DNA of 64,000 nucleotides from Paenibacillus lignilyticus (GTDB lineage Bacteria; Bacillota; Bacilli; Paenibacillales; Paenibacillaceae): assembly GCF_017942085.1 (NCBI RefSeq), contig NZ_JAGKSP010000008.1, positions 62,001 through 126,000 on the forward strand. Direction: 5' to 3'. The notes under the pieces were generated by a model. That model searched no databases, had not been told where the DNA came from, and saw nothing but the letters and a program-made list of their open reading frames with translations. Below are positions 1 to 7,661 of the stretch, piece after piece. Positions within the stretch are counted from its first letter, which is position 1. Each line of letters begins with the position of its first letter. The position numbers and the translations under genes were made by a program.

Positions 1-414
1 CAGCAGGTTACGCAAGCGGGTGCTGCCGTCGGCGTGACGTTCCATTTCGACCGGGTCACTCGGATGCCGAACACGCGGCTTGCGCATCGTTTCGTGGCGA
101 TTGTGCCAGAGGAACGTAAGGCAGAAGCAGTGGAAGAGCTGTTCCGCGCTTATTTCGAAGAAGGGCTGGATGTTGCGCAGATGAGCGTCATTATGCTGAT
201 CGCGGAACGGCTCGGCGTGTTCACTCCGGAGCTGCAGGCTCGTCTTGAGAACGGCGAAGGCGGCGAAGCCGTAGACGCCGATCTGAAGCGCGCGCAGCAA
301 ATCGGGGTTACCGGTGTTCCTTTCTTCGTGTTTAACAACCGCTATGCGCTGTCCGGCGCTTATCCCGCCGAGGAGCTGCTCGGTCTGATGAGCGGCGTTA
401 ATACGGGCGTGTAA
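1..414 (+). CDS. DsbA-family oxidoreductase (FrnE-like), 3' part
   Basis: The reading frame is open from base 1, so the gene starts upstream of the window; 137 codons are visible. The C-terminal part carries the TGVPFF cis-proline loop typical of thioredoxin-fold DsbA/FrnE proteins, preceded by a helical region that fits the inserted helical domain of the family. The CxxC active site would lie in the missing N-terminal part, so redox activity cannot be judged. Family members are cytoplasmic thiol oxidoreductases or isomerases. A strong terminator follows. The family call is good; the exact role is unknown. Confidence 0.85.
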   Translation, partial: QQVTQAGAAVGVTFHFDRVTRMPNTRLAHRFVAIVPEERKAEAVEELFRAYFEEGLDVAQMSVIMLIAERLGVFTPELQARLENGEGGEAVDADLKRAQQIGVTGVPFFVFNNRYALSGAYPAEELLGLMSGVNTGV

Positions 415-487
415 TCCGCGCGCCGAGGAGAAAACGGCTAAGCTCGATGTGATAGCTCAGCATGGAGAGAATTGCACCGCAGCCGCC

Positions 488-530
488 AAGCCCGCAAGAG
501 AGGTAACCATTATCTCTCTTGCGGGCTTTT
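488..530 (+). terminator. Rho-independent terminator of the DsbA-family gene
   Basis: A perfect 15-bp stem (arms 488-502 and 514-528, core GCCCGCAAGAGAG) with an 11-nt loop is followed by a short T run. It lies 74 bp after the stop codon of the upstream gene. Confidence 0.85.
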
Positions 531-567
531 CTTAGTGCCTCCCCACAACATAAAAAAACGGCAGTCA

Positions 568-900
568 TTAATGACCGCCGCCTGTAACCCGTAACCCCGC
601 AACACTTATTATGATCATAGCGATAAAGAGCAATTTCCGTTTATCCTTCGATTCACCGAACACCAGCATCCCAAGCAAAACACTGCCGACCGAGCCGATT
701 CCCGTCCAAACCCCGTATGCGGTACTGATCGGAACATCCTGCAGCGATCGCGACAGGAAGTAAAAGCTGACCATCCCGGAGGCTAACGCGAGCACCGTTC
801 CCTTCCAGTTCTTGAATCCATTCGACAGCTTCATGCCCGTCACGCCGCCTACCTCACCCAGCCCAGATATGAGCAAGAACAACCAGGCCACTTGAGCCAC
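568..900 (-). CDS. SMR-family efflux subunit, second of a pair
   Basis: A 110-residue protein with four predicted membrane helices, the usual size of small multidrug resistance proteins. The essential membrane glutamate is E16 in helix 1, and helix 3 carries TAYGVWTGIGSVGSV, typical of the SugE/Gdx and YkkC/YkkD branch. It lies 6 bp after a second SMR gene, so the two probably form a heterodimeric exporter. The first gene of the operon encodes a TetR regulator. Possible substrates are guanidinium-type cations or quaternary ammonium compounds; the sequence does not decide between them. Confidence 0.88.
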   Translation of the reverse strand: MAQVAWLFLLISGLGEVGGVTGMKLSNGFKNWKGTVLALASGMVSFYFLSRSLQDVPISTAYGVWTGIGSVGSVLLGMLVFGESKDKRKLLFIAMIIISVAGLRVTGGGH

Positions 901-906
901 CTCCCC

Positions 907-1278
907 TTACTCCGTTCCCTCGGGAGCAGCAAGCTCCGCTTGAGGTTTCTTCGTTGTCTCTTCCTTGCTTGATATCACTTTGAGTCCCACAATGCCCCCG
1001 ATAAGCATGGCGATAAACAGCAATTTGAGCAGATCTGCCGGCTCACCGCGAACGATGCCGACGATGACGGTACCCACGGTCCCAATACCGGTAAATATCG
1101 CGTAAGCCGTTCCGATTTCAATGCTTCGCATCGCTCTGGCAAACAACATAAAACTTATAATTAAAAGCACGATAGTGATCAAACTAGGCAGCCATTCCGT
1201 AAACCCGTCAGACGCCTGCATGCCATAAGCCCAGCCCACCTCAAGCAGTCCGGCCAACAGCAAATACAACCACGCCAT
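907..1278 (-). CDS. SMR-family efflux subunit, first of a pair
   Basis: A 123-residue four-helix SMR protein. The conserved helix-1 glutamate is E13, and TGIGTVGTV is present in helix 3. It has a charged, probably cytoplasmic C-terminal tail of about 20 residues (KEETTKKPQAELAAPEGTE) that its partner lacks, as often seen when paired SMR subunits have fixed opposite topologies. It begins 17 bp after the TetR gene and ends 6 bp before the partner subunit, so the three are one transcription unit. Confidence 0.88.
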   Translation of the reverse strand: MAWLYLLLAGLLEVGWAYGMQASDGFTEWLPSLITIVLLIISFMLFARAMRSIEIGTAYAIFTGIGTVGTVIVGIVRGEPADLLKLLFIAMLIGGIVGLKVISSKEETTKKPQAELAAPEGTE

Positions 1279-1295
1279 CGCGACTCATCCCCTCT

Positions 1296-1880
1296 CTATG
1301 CCGTTCCCGGCCTCAACGCTTCCCGCAGCCAGCTCCACAGCTGTTCCTGCCGCTTCCGGTACAACGCCGAATCATACAATTTATGTTCCACCAGCAACCC
1401 GTCAATTAGCGCATAAAACAAGGCAAGCAGCCGTTCGGCCCGTTCCTCGCCGAGCGTTCCCCCGTTCGTGCTGCCTCGCAGCAGCTCCGATACGTGAACC
1501 GTTACTTCCTCTTCGTAGGTCGTAAAATATTGACTAAGCCGCGACTCCAAATGCCGTGGCGGGACAAGCATGGTTCGCTTAAGGAAGGATTGCCCCTTCG
1601 TAATCTGATCGAGATCGGTGTAAAACAAGAACACGGCATACAGCCGCTCGATTGGCGGATGATCCTCCATGCCCTGAAGCAGCAGCAGAAGCTTCTCCCG
1701 CTCCTCCCGGATCGCGTCCTCCAGCAGCTCGATAAACAGCTGTTCCTTGGAGTCGAAATGAGCATAGATCGACGGTGTTTTAATCCCGACTGACTTGGCG
1801 ATTTCCGATAACGACACGCCTTCATAGCCTGAATCCGCAAATAACGTCAATGCAGCTTGCTTCAACCGATTCGCCGTCAT
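1296..1880 (-). CDS. TetR-family regulator of the SMR pair
   Basis: A 194-residue protein with an N-terminal TetR helix-turn-helix (about residues 5-50; GYEGVSLSEIAKSVGIKTPS then YAHFDSKEQLF). The C-terminal ligand domain is not assignable to a known effector. It is the first gene of an operon with two SMR exporter genes. A near-perfect 18-bp palindrome lies 35 bp upstream of its start, which indicates autoregulation together with the exporters. Release by an exported toxic cation is the inferred induction route. Confidence 0.88.
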   Translation of the reverse strand: MTANRLKQAALTLFADSGYEGVSLSEIAKSVGIKTPSIYAHFDSKEQLFIELLEDAIREEREKLLLLLQGMEDHPPIERLYAVFLFYTDLDQITKGQSFLKRTMLVPPRHLESRLSQYFTTYEEEVTVHVSELLRGSTNGGTLGEERAERLLALFYALIDGLLVEHKLYDSALYRKRQEQLWSWLREALRPGTA

Positions 1881-1915
1881 CTTTAGTTCTCCCCTTGCAT
1901 GGTCCGTATTATTGC

Positions 1916-1933
1916 CTAACGAACGTTAGTTAG
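1916..1933. promoter_or_regulatory. Probable TetR operator palindrome
   Basis: CTAACGAACGTTAGTTAG is an 18-bp inverted repeat with one mismatched pair per half-site, centred on AACGTT, 35 bp upstream of the TetR start codon. Its position and symmetry fit a TetR-family operator. The rest of 1881-2242 holds this site and the leader hairpin before the neopullulanase gene; no gene was seen there. Confidence 0.7.
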
Positions 1934-2160
1934 CCTCAAGTGATAATAGCTCCTTTGGCAGCGGGTGTCAAGCGGTGACAGGCCTGAGCCAAACTTTGGG
2001 TGAGACATGTATGCGTAGTGTTCGCATTTTACTCGAAGCTTACTTGCATCCTTCTCGCGCCTCGTGCGGAGGAGCTGAAGCAGCTGCAGCAGTAATTTAG
2101 GCGTGAATATTTGGCGGAAGATGTGGTACAATAGACGTAATTAAAAGGCCATGCTACCGC

Positions 2161-2203
2161 AAAGGTACAACCTCGCTATGAATGACGAGGTTGTACCTTT
2201 TTT
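2161..2203 (+). terminator. Perfect hairpin with T run in the neopullulanase leader
   Basis: Arms 2161-2175 and 2186-2200 form a perfect 15-bp stem (AAAGGTACAACCTCG) with a 10-nt loop, followed by six Ts. It has the form of an intrinsic terminator, but no gene on the plus strand ends before it; the nearest downstream start is at 2243. A TACAAT sequence at about 2126-2131 could be a -10 box, which would place the hairpin inside the 5' leader. It could be an attenuator or the end of a short RNA. Confidence 0.65.
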
Positions 2204-2242
2204 GCATTGGTTTAGATCTATTTGAGGAGAGTGAACCTTATT

Positions 2243-3988
2243 ATGATGCTCGAAGCCATTTATCATCGTCCGAAGCAAAACTGGTCCTATGCTTATGACC
2301 GTTCCACGCTGCATTTGCGGATCCGCACGCAGAAAGGCGACATGGACGCTGTTCAAGCCGTGGTAGGCGACAAATATGCGTGGGACAAAACGATGCAAAT
2401 CGTGCCGATGCGCATTTTTACAACGGATGCTATGTTCGACTACTGGGAAGTTGCCGTGGAACCGCCTTTCCGCCGCCTGCGTTATGCGTTCCAATTGGAG
2501 AAAGGCACGAAGACGCTGTGGCTGACCGAAAGTGGTTTCGTCGACGCGCTGCCTTCCGACTCCCTCACGTTCTACGACTACCCGTTCATCAATCCGATCG
2601 ACGTGTTCCAGCCGCCGGCTTGGGTGAAAGAAGCGGTATTCTACCAAATCTTCCCGGAACGTTTTGCGAACGGTGACCCCTCGCTCGATCCCGACAACGT
2701 AGAGCCATGGGGCGGCAAGCCGACGCCGAAGAATTTCTTCGGCGGCGATATTCAAGGGGTTATCGATCACCTGGACTACTTGGAGACGCTGGGCGTAAAC
2801 GCGATTTATTTTACTCCTGTATTCGAAGCTACGACGAACCACAAATATGATACGCAGGATTATTTGAAGGTGGATCCTCATTTCGGCACGAACGAGCTCA
2901 TGAAGGAGCTCGTGGACATCTGCCACAAACGCGGCATGCGCGTGCTGCTCGATGCGGTGTTCAACCATGCCGGCGCTACCTTCCCTCCGTTCCTTGATGT
3001 GCAGGAGAAAGGCGCCGAGTCGAAGTATGCGGGCTGGTTCCATGTGCGTGAATGGCCGCTGCGTATCGAGGATGGCATCCCTACTTACGACACGTTCGCT
3101 TTTGAACCGATCATGCCGAAGCTGAATACCGAGAATCCGGATGTCAAAGAGTACTTGCTTCGCGTAGCCCGCTACTGGGTGGAGGAAATCGGCATCGACG
3201 GCTGGCGGCTTGATGTCGCGAATGAGGTCGATCATCATTTCTGGCGCGACTTCCGCAAGACGGTCAAGGACGTGAATCCCGATGCCTACATTCTCGGCGA
3301 GATTTGGCATGATTCCATGATGTGGCTCGAGGGCGATCAATTCGACGCGGTTATGAACTACCCGTTCACCAACGCCGTGCTCGATTATGCCGCATATGGC
3401 AAGCTCGACGGCCGCAGCTTCGCGAACGCCATCGGCACGCAGCTGGCGAACTACCCGCAGCAAGCGACCGAGGTTGCGTTCAATCTGCTGGATAGCCACG
3501 ACACGCCGCGCCTGCTCACGCTGTGCGAAGGGAATGAAGGCCGCATGAAGCTGGCCGCCCTGTTCCAAATGACCTACCCGGGCACGCCGTGCATCTACTA
3601 CGGCGACGAAGTAGGCATGTCCGGCGCCGGCGACCCTGACTGCCGTCAGTGCATGGTATGGGAGGAGGAGCAGCAGAACGCCGATCTGCTGAAGTTCTAT
3701 CAGACGCTGATCGCGCTTCGTAAGCAGCATGCCGCTCTGCGCTCGATGGATATTACGTTCCTCCATGCAGAGGCTGACGATGCAGCGATTGTGTACGCTC
3801 GCCGCAGCGGCGACGAGCAATTCATCATTGCCATGAACGCGGGAGCGAAGGCTTGCAGCCTCACTGTGCCGGCTGCGAGCGGAAACTGGCAGGATATGTT
3901 CGCCGGTACGACGGCAGCGGCGAAAGGCGAGCAGCTTTCCATCGCCCTCGGCGGCTTTGACTTCGTTGTTTATAAGCTTTTGGGGTAG
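2243..3988 (+). CDS. Neopullulanase / cyclomaltodextrinase, GH13_20 type
   Basis: Cytoplasmic alpha-glycosidase that hydrolyses maltodextrins, cyclodextrins or pullulan fragments. The start at 2243 follows GAGGAG and gives 581 residues, the normal size of the family; an upstream TTG at 2222 overlaps the ribosome site and is unlikely. The N-terminal 120 or so residues look like the family's beta-sandwich domain. The four GH13 regions are visible: DAVFNHAG, GWRLDVANE (nucleophile Asp), ILGEIWHD (acid/base Glu) and LLDSHDTPR. There is no signal peptide. It would act on maltodextrins imported by the mal transporter encoded at 13.7-17.3 kb. Confidence 0.93.
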   Translation: MMLEAIYHRPKQNWSYAYDRSTLHLRIRTQKGDMDAVQAVVGDKYAWDKTMQIVPMRIFTTDAMFDYWEVAVEPPFRRLRYAFQLEKGTKTLWLTESGFVDALPSDSLTFYDYPFINPIDVFQPPAWVKEAVFYQIFPERFANGDPSLDPDNVEPWGGKPTPKNFFGGDIQGVIDHLDYLETLGVNAIYFTPVFEATTNHKYDTQDYLKVDPHFGTNELMKELVDICHKRGMRVLLDAVFNHAGATFPPFLDVQEKGAESKYAGWFHVREWPLRIEDGIPTYDTFAFEPIMPKLNTENPDVKEYLLRVARYWVEEIGIDGWRLDVANEVDHHFWRDFRKTVKDVNPDAYILGEIWHDSMMWLEGDQFDAVMNYPFTNAVLDYAAYGKLDGRSFANAIGTQLANYPQQATEVAFNLLDSHDTPRLLTLCEGNEGRMKLAALFQMTYPGTPCIYYGDEVGMSGAGDPDCRQCMVWEEEQQNADLLKFYQTLIALRKQHAALRSMDITFLHAEADDAAIVYARRSGDEQFIIAMNAGAKACSLTVPAASGNWQDMFAGTTAAAKGEQLSIALGGFDFVVYKLLG

Positions 3989-4050
3989 ATTAGGCCCGCC
4001 CGCTCGCCCGCTCGATTCTCGAGCAAATTGGCGCGCGCAGGCTTGTTTGG

Positions 4051-4499
4051 AGCTGAGAGTCGCGTTTTTCGACTCTCGGCTCTTTTTTGCGGCGAGTTTG
4101 GGGCTGAGAGTCGGTTTTTCCTACTCTCAGCTTCCTTCCACCGCCGAACGGGGGTGGTTTCGGAGCTGAGAGTCGCGTTTTTCGACTCTCTGCTCTTTTT
4201 TGCGGCGAGTTTGGTGCTGAGAGTCGGTTTTTCCTACTCTCAGCTTCCTTCCGCCGAGCGGGATTGGTTTCGGAGCTGAGAGTCGCGTTTTTCGACTCTC
4301 TGCTCTTTTTTGCGGCGAGTTTGGTGCTGAGAGTCGGTTTTTCCTACTCTCAGCTTCCTTCCGCCGCCGAGCGGGATTGGTTTCGGAGCTGAGAGTCGCG
4401 TTTTTCGACTCTCTGCTCTTTTTTGCGGCGAGTTTGGTGCTGAGAGTCGGTTTTTCCTACTCTCAGCTTCCTTCCACCGCCGAACGGGGATGGTTTCGG
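4051..4499. repeat. Four tandem units, each with two hairpins 51 bp apart
   Basis: Units start at 4051, 4164, 4274 and 4387 (lengths 113, 110, 113 and 113). Each holds hairpin 1 (GAGAGTCG/CGACTCTC around a T-rich loop, then a T run) and hairpin 2 (GCTGAGAGT/ACTCTCAGC). The GCTGAGAG motif occurs at 4052, 4103, 4165, 4216, 4275, 4326, 4388 and 4439: the within-unit step is always 51 bp, the between-unit step 59 or 62. The array lies between convergent genes. The first hairpin may also terminate the neopullulanase transcript. Confidence 0.95.
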
Positions 4500-4522
4500 A
4501 GCAATCCGTTGCTTTCGAGCGC

Positions 4523-4705
4523 ATGTGTTGCTCTAGGTGCCACTCTGGTGCTCGATTCGTCAGTTACTAGCCAATGTGTTGCTCTGGAGGCTACTCTTCC
4601 GCTCGATCCACCGCTTTCCAGCCAATGTGTTGCTCTGGGGGCCACTCTGGTGCTCGATTCGTCAGTTACTAGCCAATATGTTGCTCTGGATGCCATTCAT
4701 CTGCC
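4523..4705. repeat. Four copies of an ATGTGTTGCTC repeat at exactly 51 bp
   Basis: Copies begin at 4523, 4574, 4625 and 4676. The conserved part is ATGTGTTGCTCT followed by a degenerate right arm such as GGCCACTC, so the palindrome is partly decayed. The intervening sequence is also similar between copies 1 and 3. The same family, in the opposite orientation and better preserved as a palindrome, occurs at 33172-33298. Confidence 0.92.
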
Positions 4706-4718
4706 TGAGTCCAGCAAT

Positions 4719-4843
4719 GTAGATCTCCGGTTGAGCTACATGCTCTCTTTCCGCCGAATTTTGATGAATGTAGATCTCGGGGTGAGCTACTTTCTCCCTT
4801 TTCCCCAAATGCCCGCCAAAGTAGATCCCTGGGTGAGCTACAC
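4719..4843. repeat. Three copies of a GTAGATCTC...GAGCTAC hairpin at exactly 51 bp
   Basis: Copies begin at 4719, 4770 and 4821. Each has a left arm GTAGATCTC or GTAGATCCC, a short G-rich loop and a right arm GAGCTAC, with pyrimidine-rich spacers. It directly continues the 51-bp series upstream. Nothing else was seen in 3989-4890 apart from these three repeat groups. Confidence 0.9.
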
Positions 4844-4897
4844 TGAGTTCTATCTTGGCTGTGAGACACCCATAGCGGTCGAACAAGCACTACAACT

Positions 4898-4941
4898 AAA
4901 AAAAAGACCTACCCTTCATCGCCTATGATGAAGAGTCGGCC
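4898..4941 (-). terminator. Terminator of ribA
   Basis: On the minus strand, arms 4927-4941 and 4906-4920 form a 15-bp stem with one mismatch and G-U pairs, followed by about eight Us. It starts 13 bp after the GTP cyclohydrolase II stop codon. Confidence 0.82.
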
Positions 4942-4953
4942 TTTCCCCTCCCC

Positions 4954-5718
4954 TCAAGGGATGGGCAGTTCCTCCGCGAAGTGTCCGGAGCGGTTCACTT
5001 TGGTTTCGAGATACTTGCGGTTGAACTCGGAAATGTCGCCCCAGAGCGGGACGCGGTCTTCCACGTTCATGCCGGATGCCTTGAGAGCCGCGAGTTTCCT
5101 CGGATTGTTCGTGATGAGCGTGACCGGCTTGCTGCGCAGATGGCCGAGGACAAGCAGCGTTTCCTCGTAACTGCGCGTATCATCCTTGAACCCGAGCTCC
5201 AGATTCGCCTCCACCGTGTCGTAGCCCTTCTCCTGCAGCAGATAAGCCATCGCCTTGCTGAACAGCCCGATTCCTCGCCCTTCATGGTTGGCCAAGTAGA
5301 ACAGAGCGCCGGTACCGTGCGCGGTGATCATCTTCATCGATTGGTGCAGCTGATACCCGCAATCGCATCGCTTACTCCCGAAGATATCCCCCGTATGGCA
5401 GATGCTATGCATACGGATCAAGGCATCCTCGCCGCCTGCGAAGTCGCCGTACACAAGCGCGCTCGATTGCTGCTTCTCCGCGAGATTGGACGCGGACAGC
5501 TGCTCGATCAGAAACTCGGTTCGCTCCTTTTCCTTGCATCCGCCCTCGGTATGGACCAGATCCCGGCACGGAAGCCAGCAATACCACTGGAAGGTGTGCG
5601 TTTCCCCCTCTAAATTAACCGGCAGCTGAATAGGCCCAACTAAGATCAACGTACCGTTTTTGCTTTTGATCGTTTCAATGCGATCATCCAGAATGCCAAC
5701 GATTTTCTCATCAATCAT
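4954..5718 (-). CDS. ribA: GTP cyclohydrolase II
   Basis: It converts GTP to 2,5-diamino-6-ribosylamino-4-pyrimidinone phosphate, the first step of riboflavin synthesis. In the 254-residue protein the zinc cysteines are C107, C118 and C120 (CHTGDIFGSKRCDC). The GTP-binding and catalytic HEGRGIGL follows near residue 145, and NNPRK is present near residue 205. It is a single-domain enzyme not fused to the DHBP synthase RibB, so it is separate from the usual Bacillus ribBA fusion. It has its own terminator and no riboflavin neighbours; no FMN riboswitch was found in the 128-bp upstream gap. Confidence 0.92.
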   Translation of the reverse strand: MIDEKIVGILDDRIETIKSKNGTLILVGPIQLPVNLEGETHTFQWYCWLPCRDLVHTEGGCKEKERTEFLIEQLSASNLAEKQQSSALVYGDFAGGEDALIRMHSICHTGDIFGSKRCDCGYQLHQSMKMITAHGTGALFYLANHEGRGIGLFSKAMAYLLQEKGYDTVEANLELGFKDDTRSYEETLLVLGHLRSKPVTLITNNPRKLAALKASGMNVEDRVPLWGDISEFNRKYLETKVNRSGHFAEELPIP

Positions 5719-5846
5719 GCCATGCCGTCCTTCCCGCTTCTGACAGTAAACCTCAGGTTAGTGTTTATTCCGCGGAGAGGAAATATGCAGCGATCCAGCC
5801 ATCAGCTGTACCGCCTATTTGTTCCAATCCCGGCGAACCCAGGCAA

Positions 5847-7661
5847 TCATCCCGCCTGCGCCGTCCCTTCATCCACATAATACTGCGCCTGCGCATTAAA
5901 CATCTCCGCATACTTGCCTTCCGGCTCCAGCATCAATTCATCATGACTGCCGTACTGGATGAGCCGGCCTTGATGGAAGACCGCAATGACATCGCAGAAT
6001 CTGCAGCTGGATAACCGATGCGAAATGTACACGGCCGTCTTGCCGGAAATAATCTCGTTGAACCGATTGTAGATTTCATACTCGGCGATCGGGTCTAGCG
6101 CTGCCGTCGGTTCATCCAGCACCACGACCGGCGCATCTTTATACAGAGAGCGCGCGAGCGCGATCTTCTGCGTTTCCCCGCCGGAGAACTCCACGCCATC
6201 CTCGTCAAAATATTTATAAACCGCCGTATCGACACCCTTATCCAGCGTCTCCACCACGCTCGTCAAACCGGCTTTGTCGATAACCTCTTGCAGTTTCTCG
6301 GCCTGATCGCCCATCGTCATCTGGATGTTCTCCTTCATACTGAAAGCGAATATCGCAAAGTCCTGGAACACGACCGAGAACAGCTTCTCGTATTCAGCCA
6401 GCTCGATCGTCCGAATATCCACCCCGTTCAGCAAGATCTGCCCTTCGGTCGGATCATAAAGCCGCGTCAGCAGCTTAATAAACGTCGTTTTGCCCGCGCC
6501 GTTCATCCCCACCACAGACAGCTTCTGCCCGAACGGAATCGTAATCGAGAAGTCCTTCAAAATCATCTCCGAGCTCCCCGGATACTTGAACGACACCTTC
6601 CGAAACTCGATGACAAAATCCCGCTCCGCCGGCAGTGCCTCCTGCCCCCGAGGCTTCACATCCTCAAGCTCCGCGAATCGAACGAACTCGGCCAGATACT
6701 TCGCCTGTTCCCGCAGCCGCAGCGTTTCGCCGAAGACGTTCTCGATGCTGTCCTTCAGCGCCGACGCAGCCGCAATATACATCGTAAAGCTGCCGATCGT
6801 AATCGCATTCGCGAACACCTTCGCCGCAAAATACCCATACAGCACCATTTGCTGCAGCACATTCAGGAAGTTGAACAGCATGTTGTATTTCACATTCAGG
6901 CTGGACCACTCACCGGAGATTTTGCGATTGAATTGAATGCTTTCCTGCTGTCGACTCAGAATTAATCCCGAAGCATCGTACAGCCGAATATCTTTGCCGA
7001 ATTTGAAATCCTTCAGGATCCCCCGGAAGTAGTCGAACATCCGGTTGTAGCCCGACATTTTGCCCCAGAAACGATGATTGGCCTCCGACAGCTTAGCACC
7101 AAAATACATATTCGATGCGACAAACAACAGAACCAGCGCAACGATCCACCACTCCACCGTGGAGAAGACATAGCCTAGACCCGCAAGCGTAATGATGCCC
7201 GCGAGAATTTCGACGGTCTTGGAGGTGACGCCGTACATGCCCCAAGTGCCCCACTTCATCGAAGAGGTCGCTTTCTCCGACATGTTCAGCACCGATGCAT
7301 TCTCGATATGCTCGTAGTCCATCGCCATCGCTTTATTAATGATGACAAAATCGAGCAGCTTGTTCGTCCGCATATTAATGAACTGAAGCAGATGGTTGCA
7401 CACCGACAACAGCGAGGAAATCACTAGATTGCTTCCGATCAGCAGCGCCGTGTACAGCACGAGCTTCTCAATGCTTTTGCCGCCGATGAGCTCATCGATT
7501 ATATATTTGGGGAACATGATGTTCGGAAACGGGACCACCGCTTTGAGCAAAATACTCAGCACCAGATAGAGCGGATATCGTTTGTTGTGGCGCCATGTAA
7601 AGCGGTAGAAATAGCCCAGTGTTCGCAGCGTGCCAACGTGATTCCGATTCGCTTTAGCCAA
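5847..7661 (-). CDS. ABC transporter, fused membrane and ATPase domains, second subunit
   Basis: A 604-residue exporter-type ABC protein: six membrane segments in residues 30-310, then a nucleotide-binding domain. Walker A is GMNGAGKTT at 385-393, the signature FSGGE at 492-496, Walker B VVVLDEP near 513, and the switch histidine lies in ISHRL. It overlaps the stop of the preceding ABC gene by 8 bp, so the two are translated together and probably form a heterodimer. Both subunits are similar to each other throughout. The substrate is unknown; peptide or antibiotic export is only a guess. Confidence 0.88.
   Translation of the reverse strand: MAKANRNHVGTLRTLGYFYRFTWRHNKRYPLYLVLSILLKAVVPFPNIMFPKYIIDELIGGKSIEKLVLYTALLIGSNLVISSLLSVCNHLLQFINMRTNKLLDFVIINKAMAMDYEHIENASVLNMSEKATSSMKWGTWGMYGVTSKTVEILAGIITLAGLGYVFSTVEWWIVALVLLFVASNMYFGAKLSEANHRFWGKMSGYNRMFDYFRGILKDFKFGKDIRLYDASGLILSRQQESIQFNRKISGEWSSLNVKYNMLFNFLNVLQQMVLYGYFAAKVFANAITIGSFTMYIAAASALKDSIENVFGETLRLREQAKYLAEFVRFAELEDVKPRGQEALPAERDFVIEFRKVSFKYPGSSEMILKDFSITIPFGQKLSVVGMNGAGKTTFIKLLTRLYDPTEGQILLNGVDIRTIELAEYEKLFSVVFQDFAIFAFSMKENIQMTMGDQAEKLQEVIDKAGLTSVVETLDKGVDTAVYKYFDEDGVEFSGGETQKIALARSLYKDAPVVVLDEPTAALDPIAEYEIYNRFNEIISGKTAVYISHRLSSCRFCDVIAVFHQGRLIQYGSHDELMLEPEGKYAEMFNAQAQYYVDEGTAQAG

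Noticed and set aside
1881..1960. Guanidine riboswitch before the SMR operon
   Set aside because: The gap shows a TetR-type palindrome and no conserved riboswitch core.
2141..3820. Long minus-strand frame opposite the neopullulanase gene
   Set aside because: It is a shadow of a clear GH13 gene with all catalytic motifs; the opposite product has no recognisable domain.
4377..4928. Plus-strand frame of 183 codons across the repeat region
   Set aside because: The frame stays open only because 51 is divisible by three; its product is a 17-residue repeat translated from palindromes, without a ribosome site or known fold.
5719..5846. FMN riboswitch before ribA
   Set aside because: The 128-bp gap is too short and has none of the conserved RFN stem sequences I could recognise.
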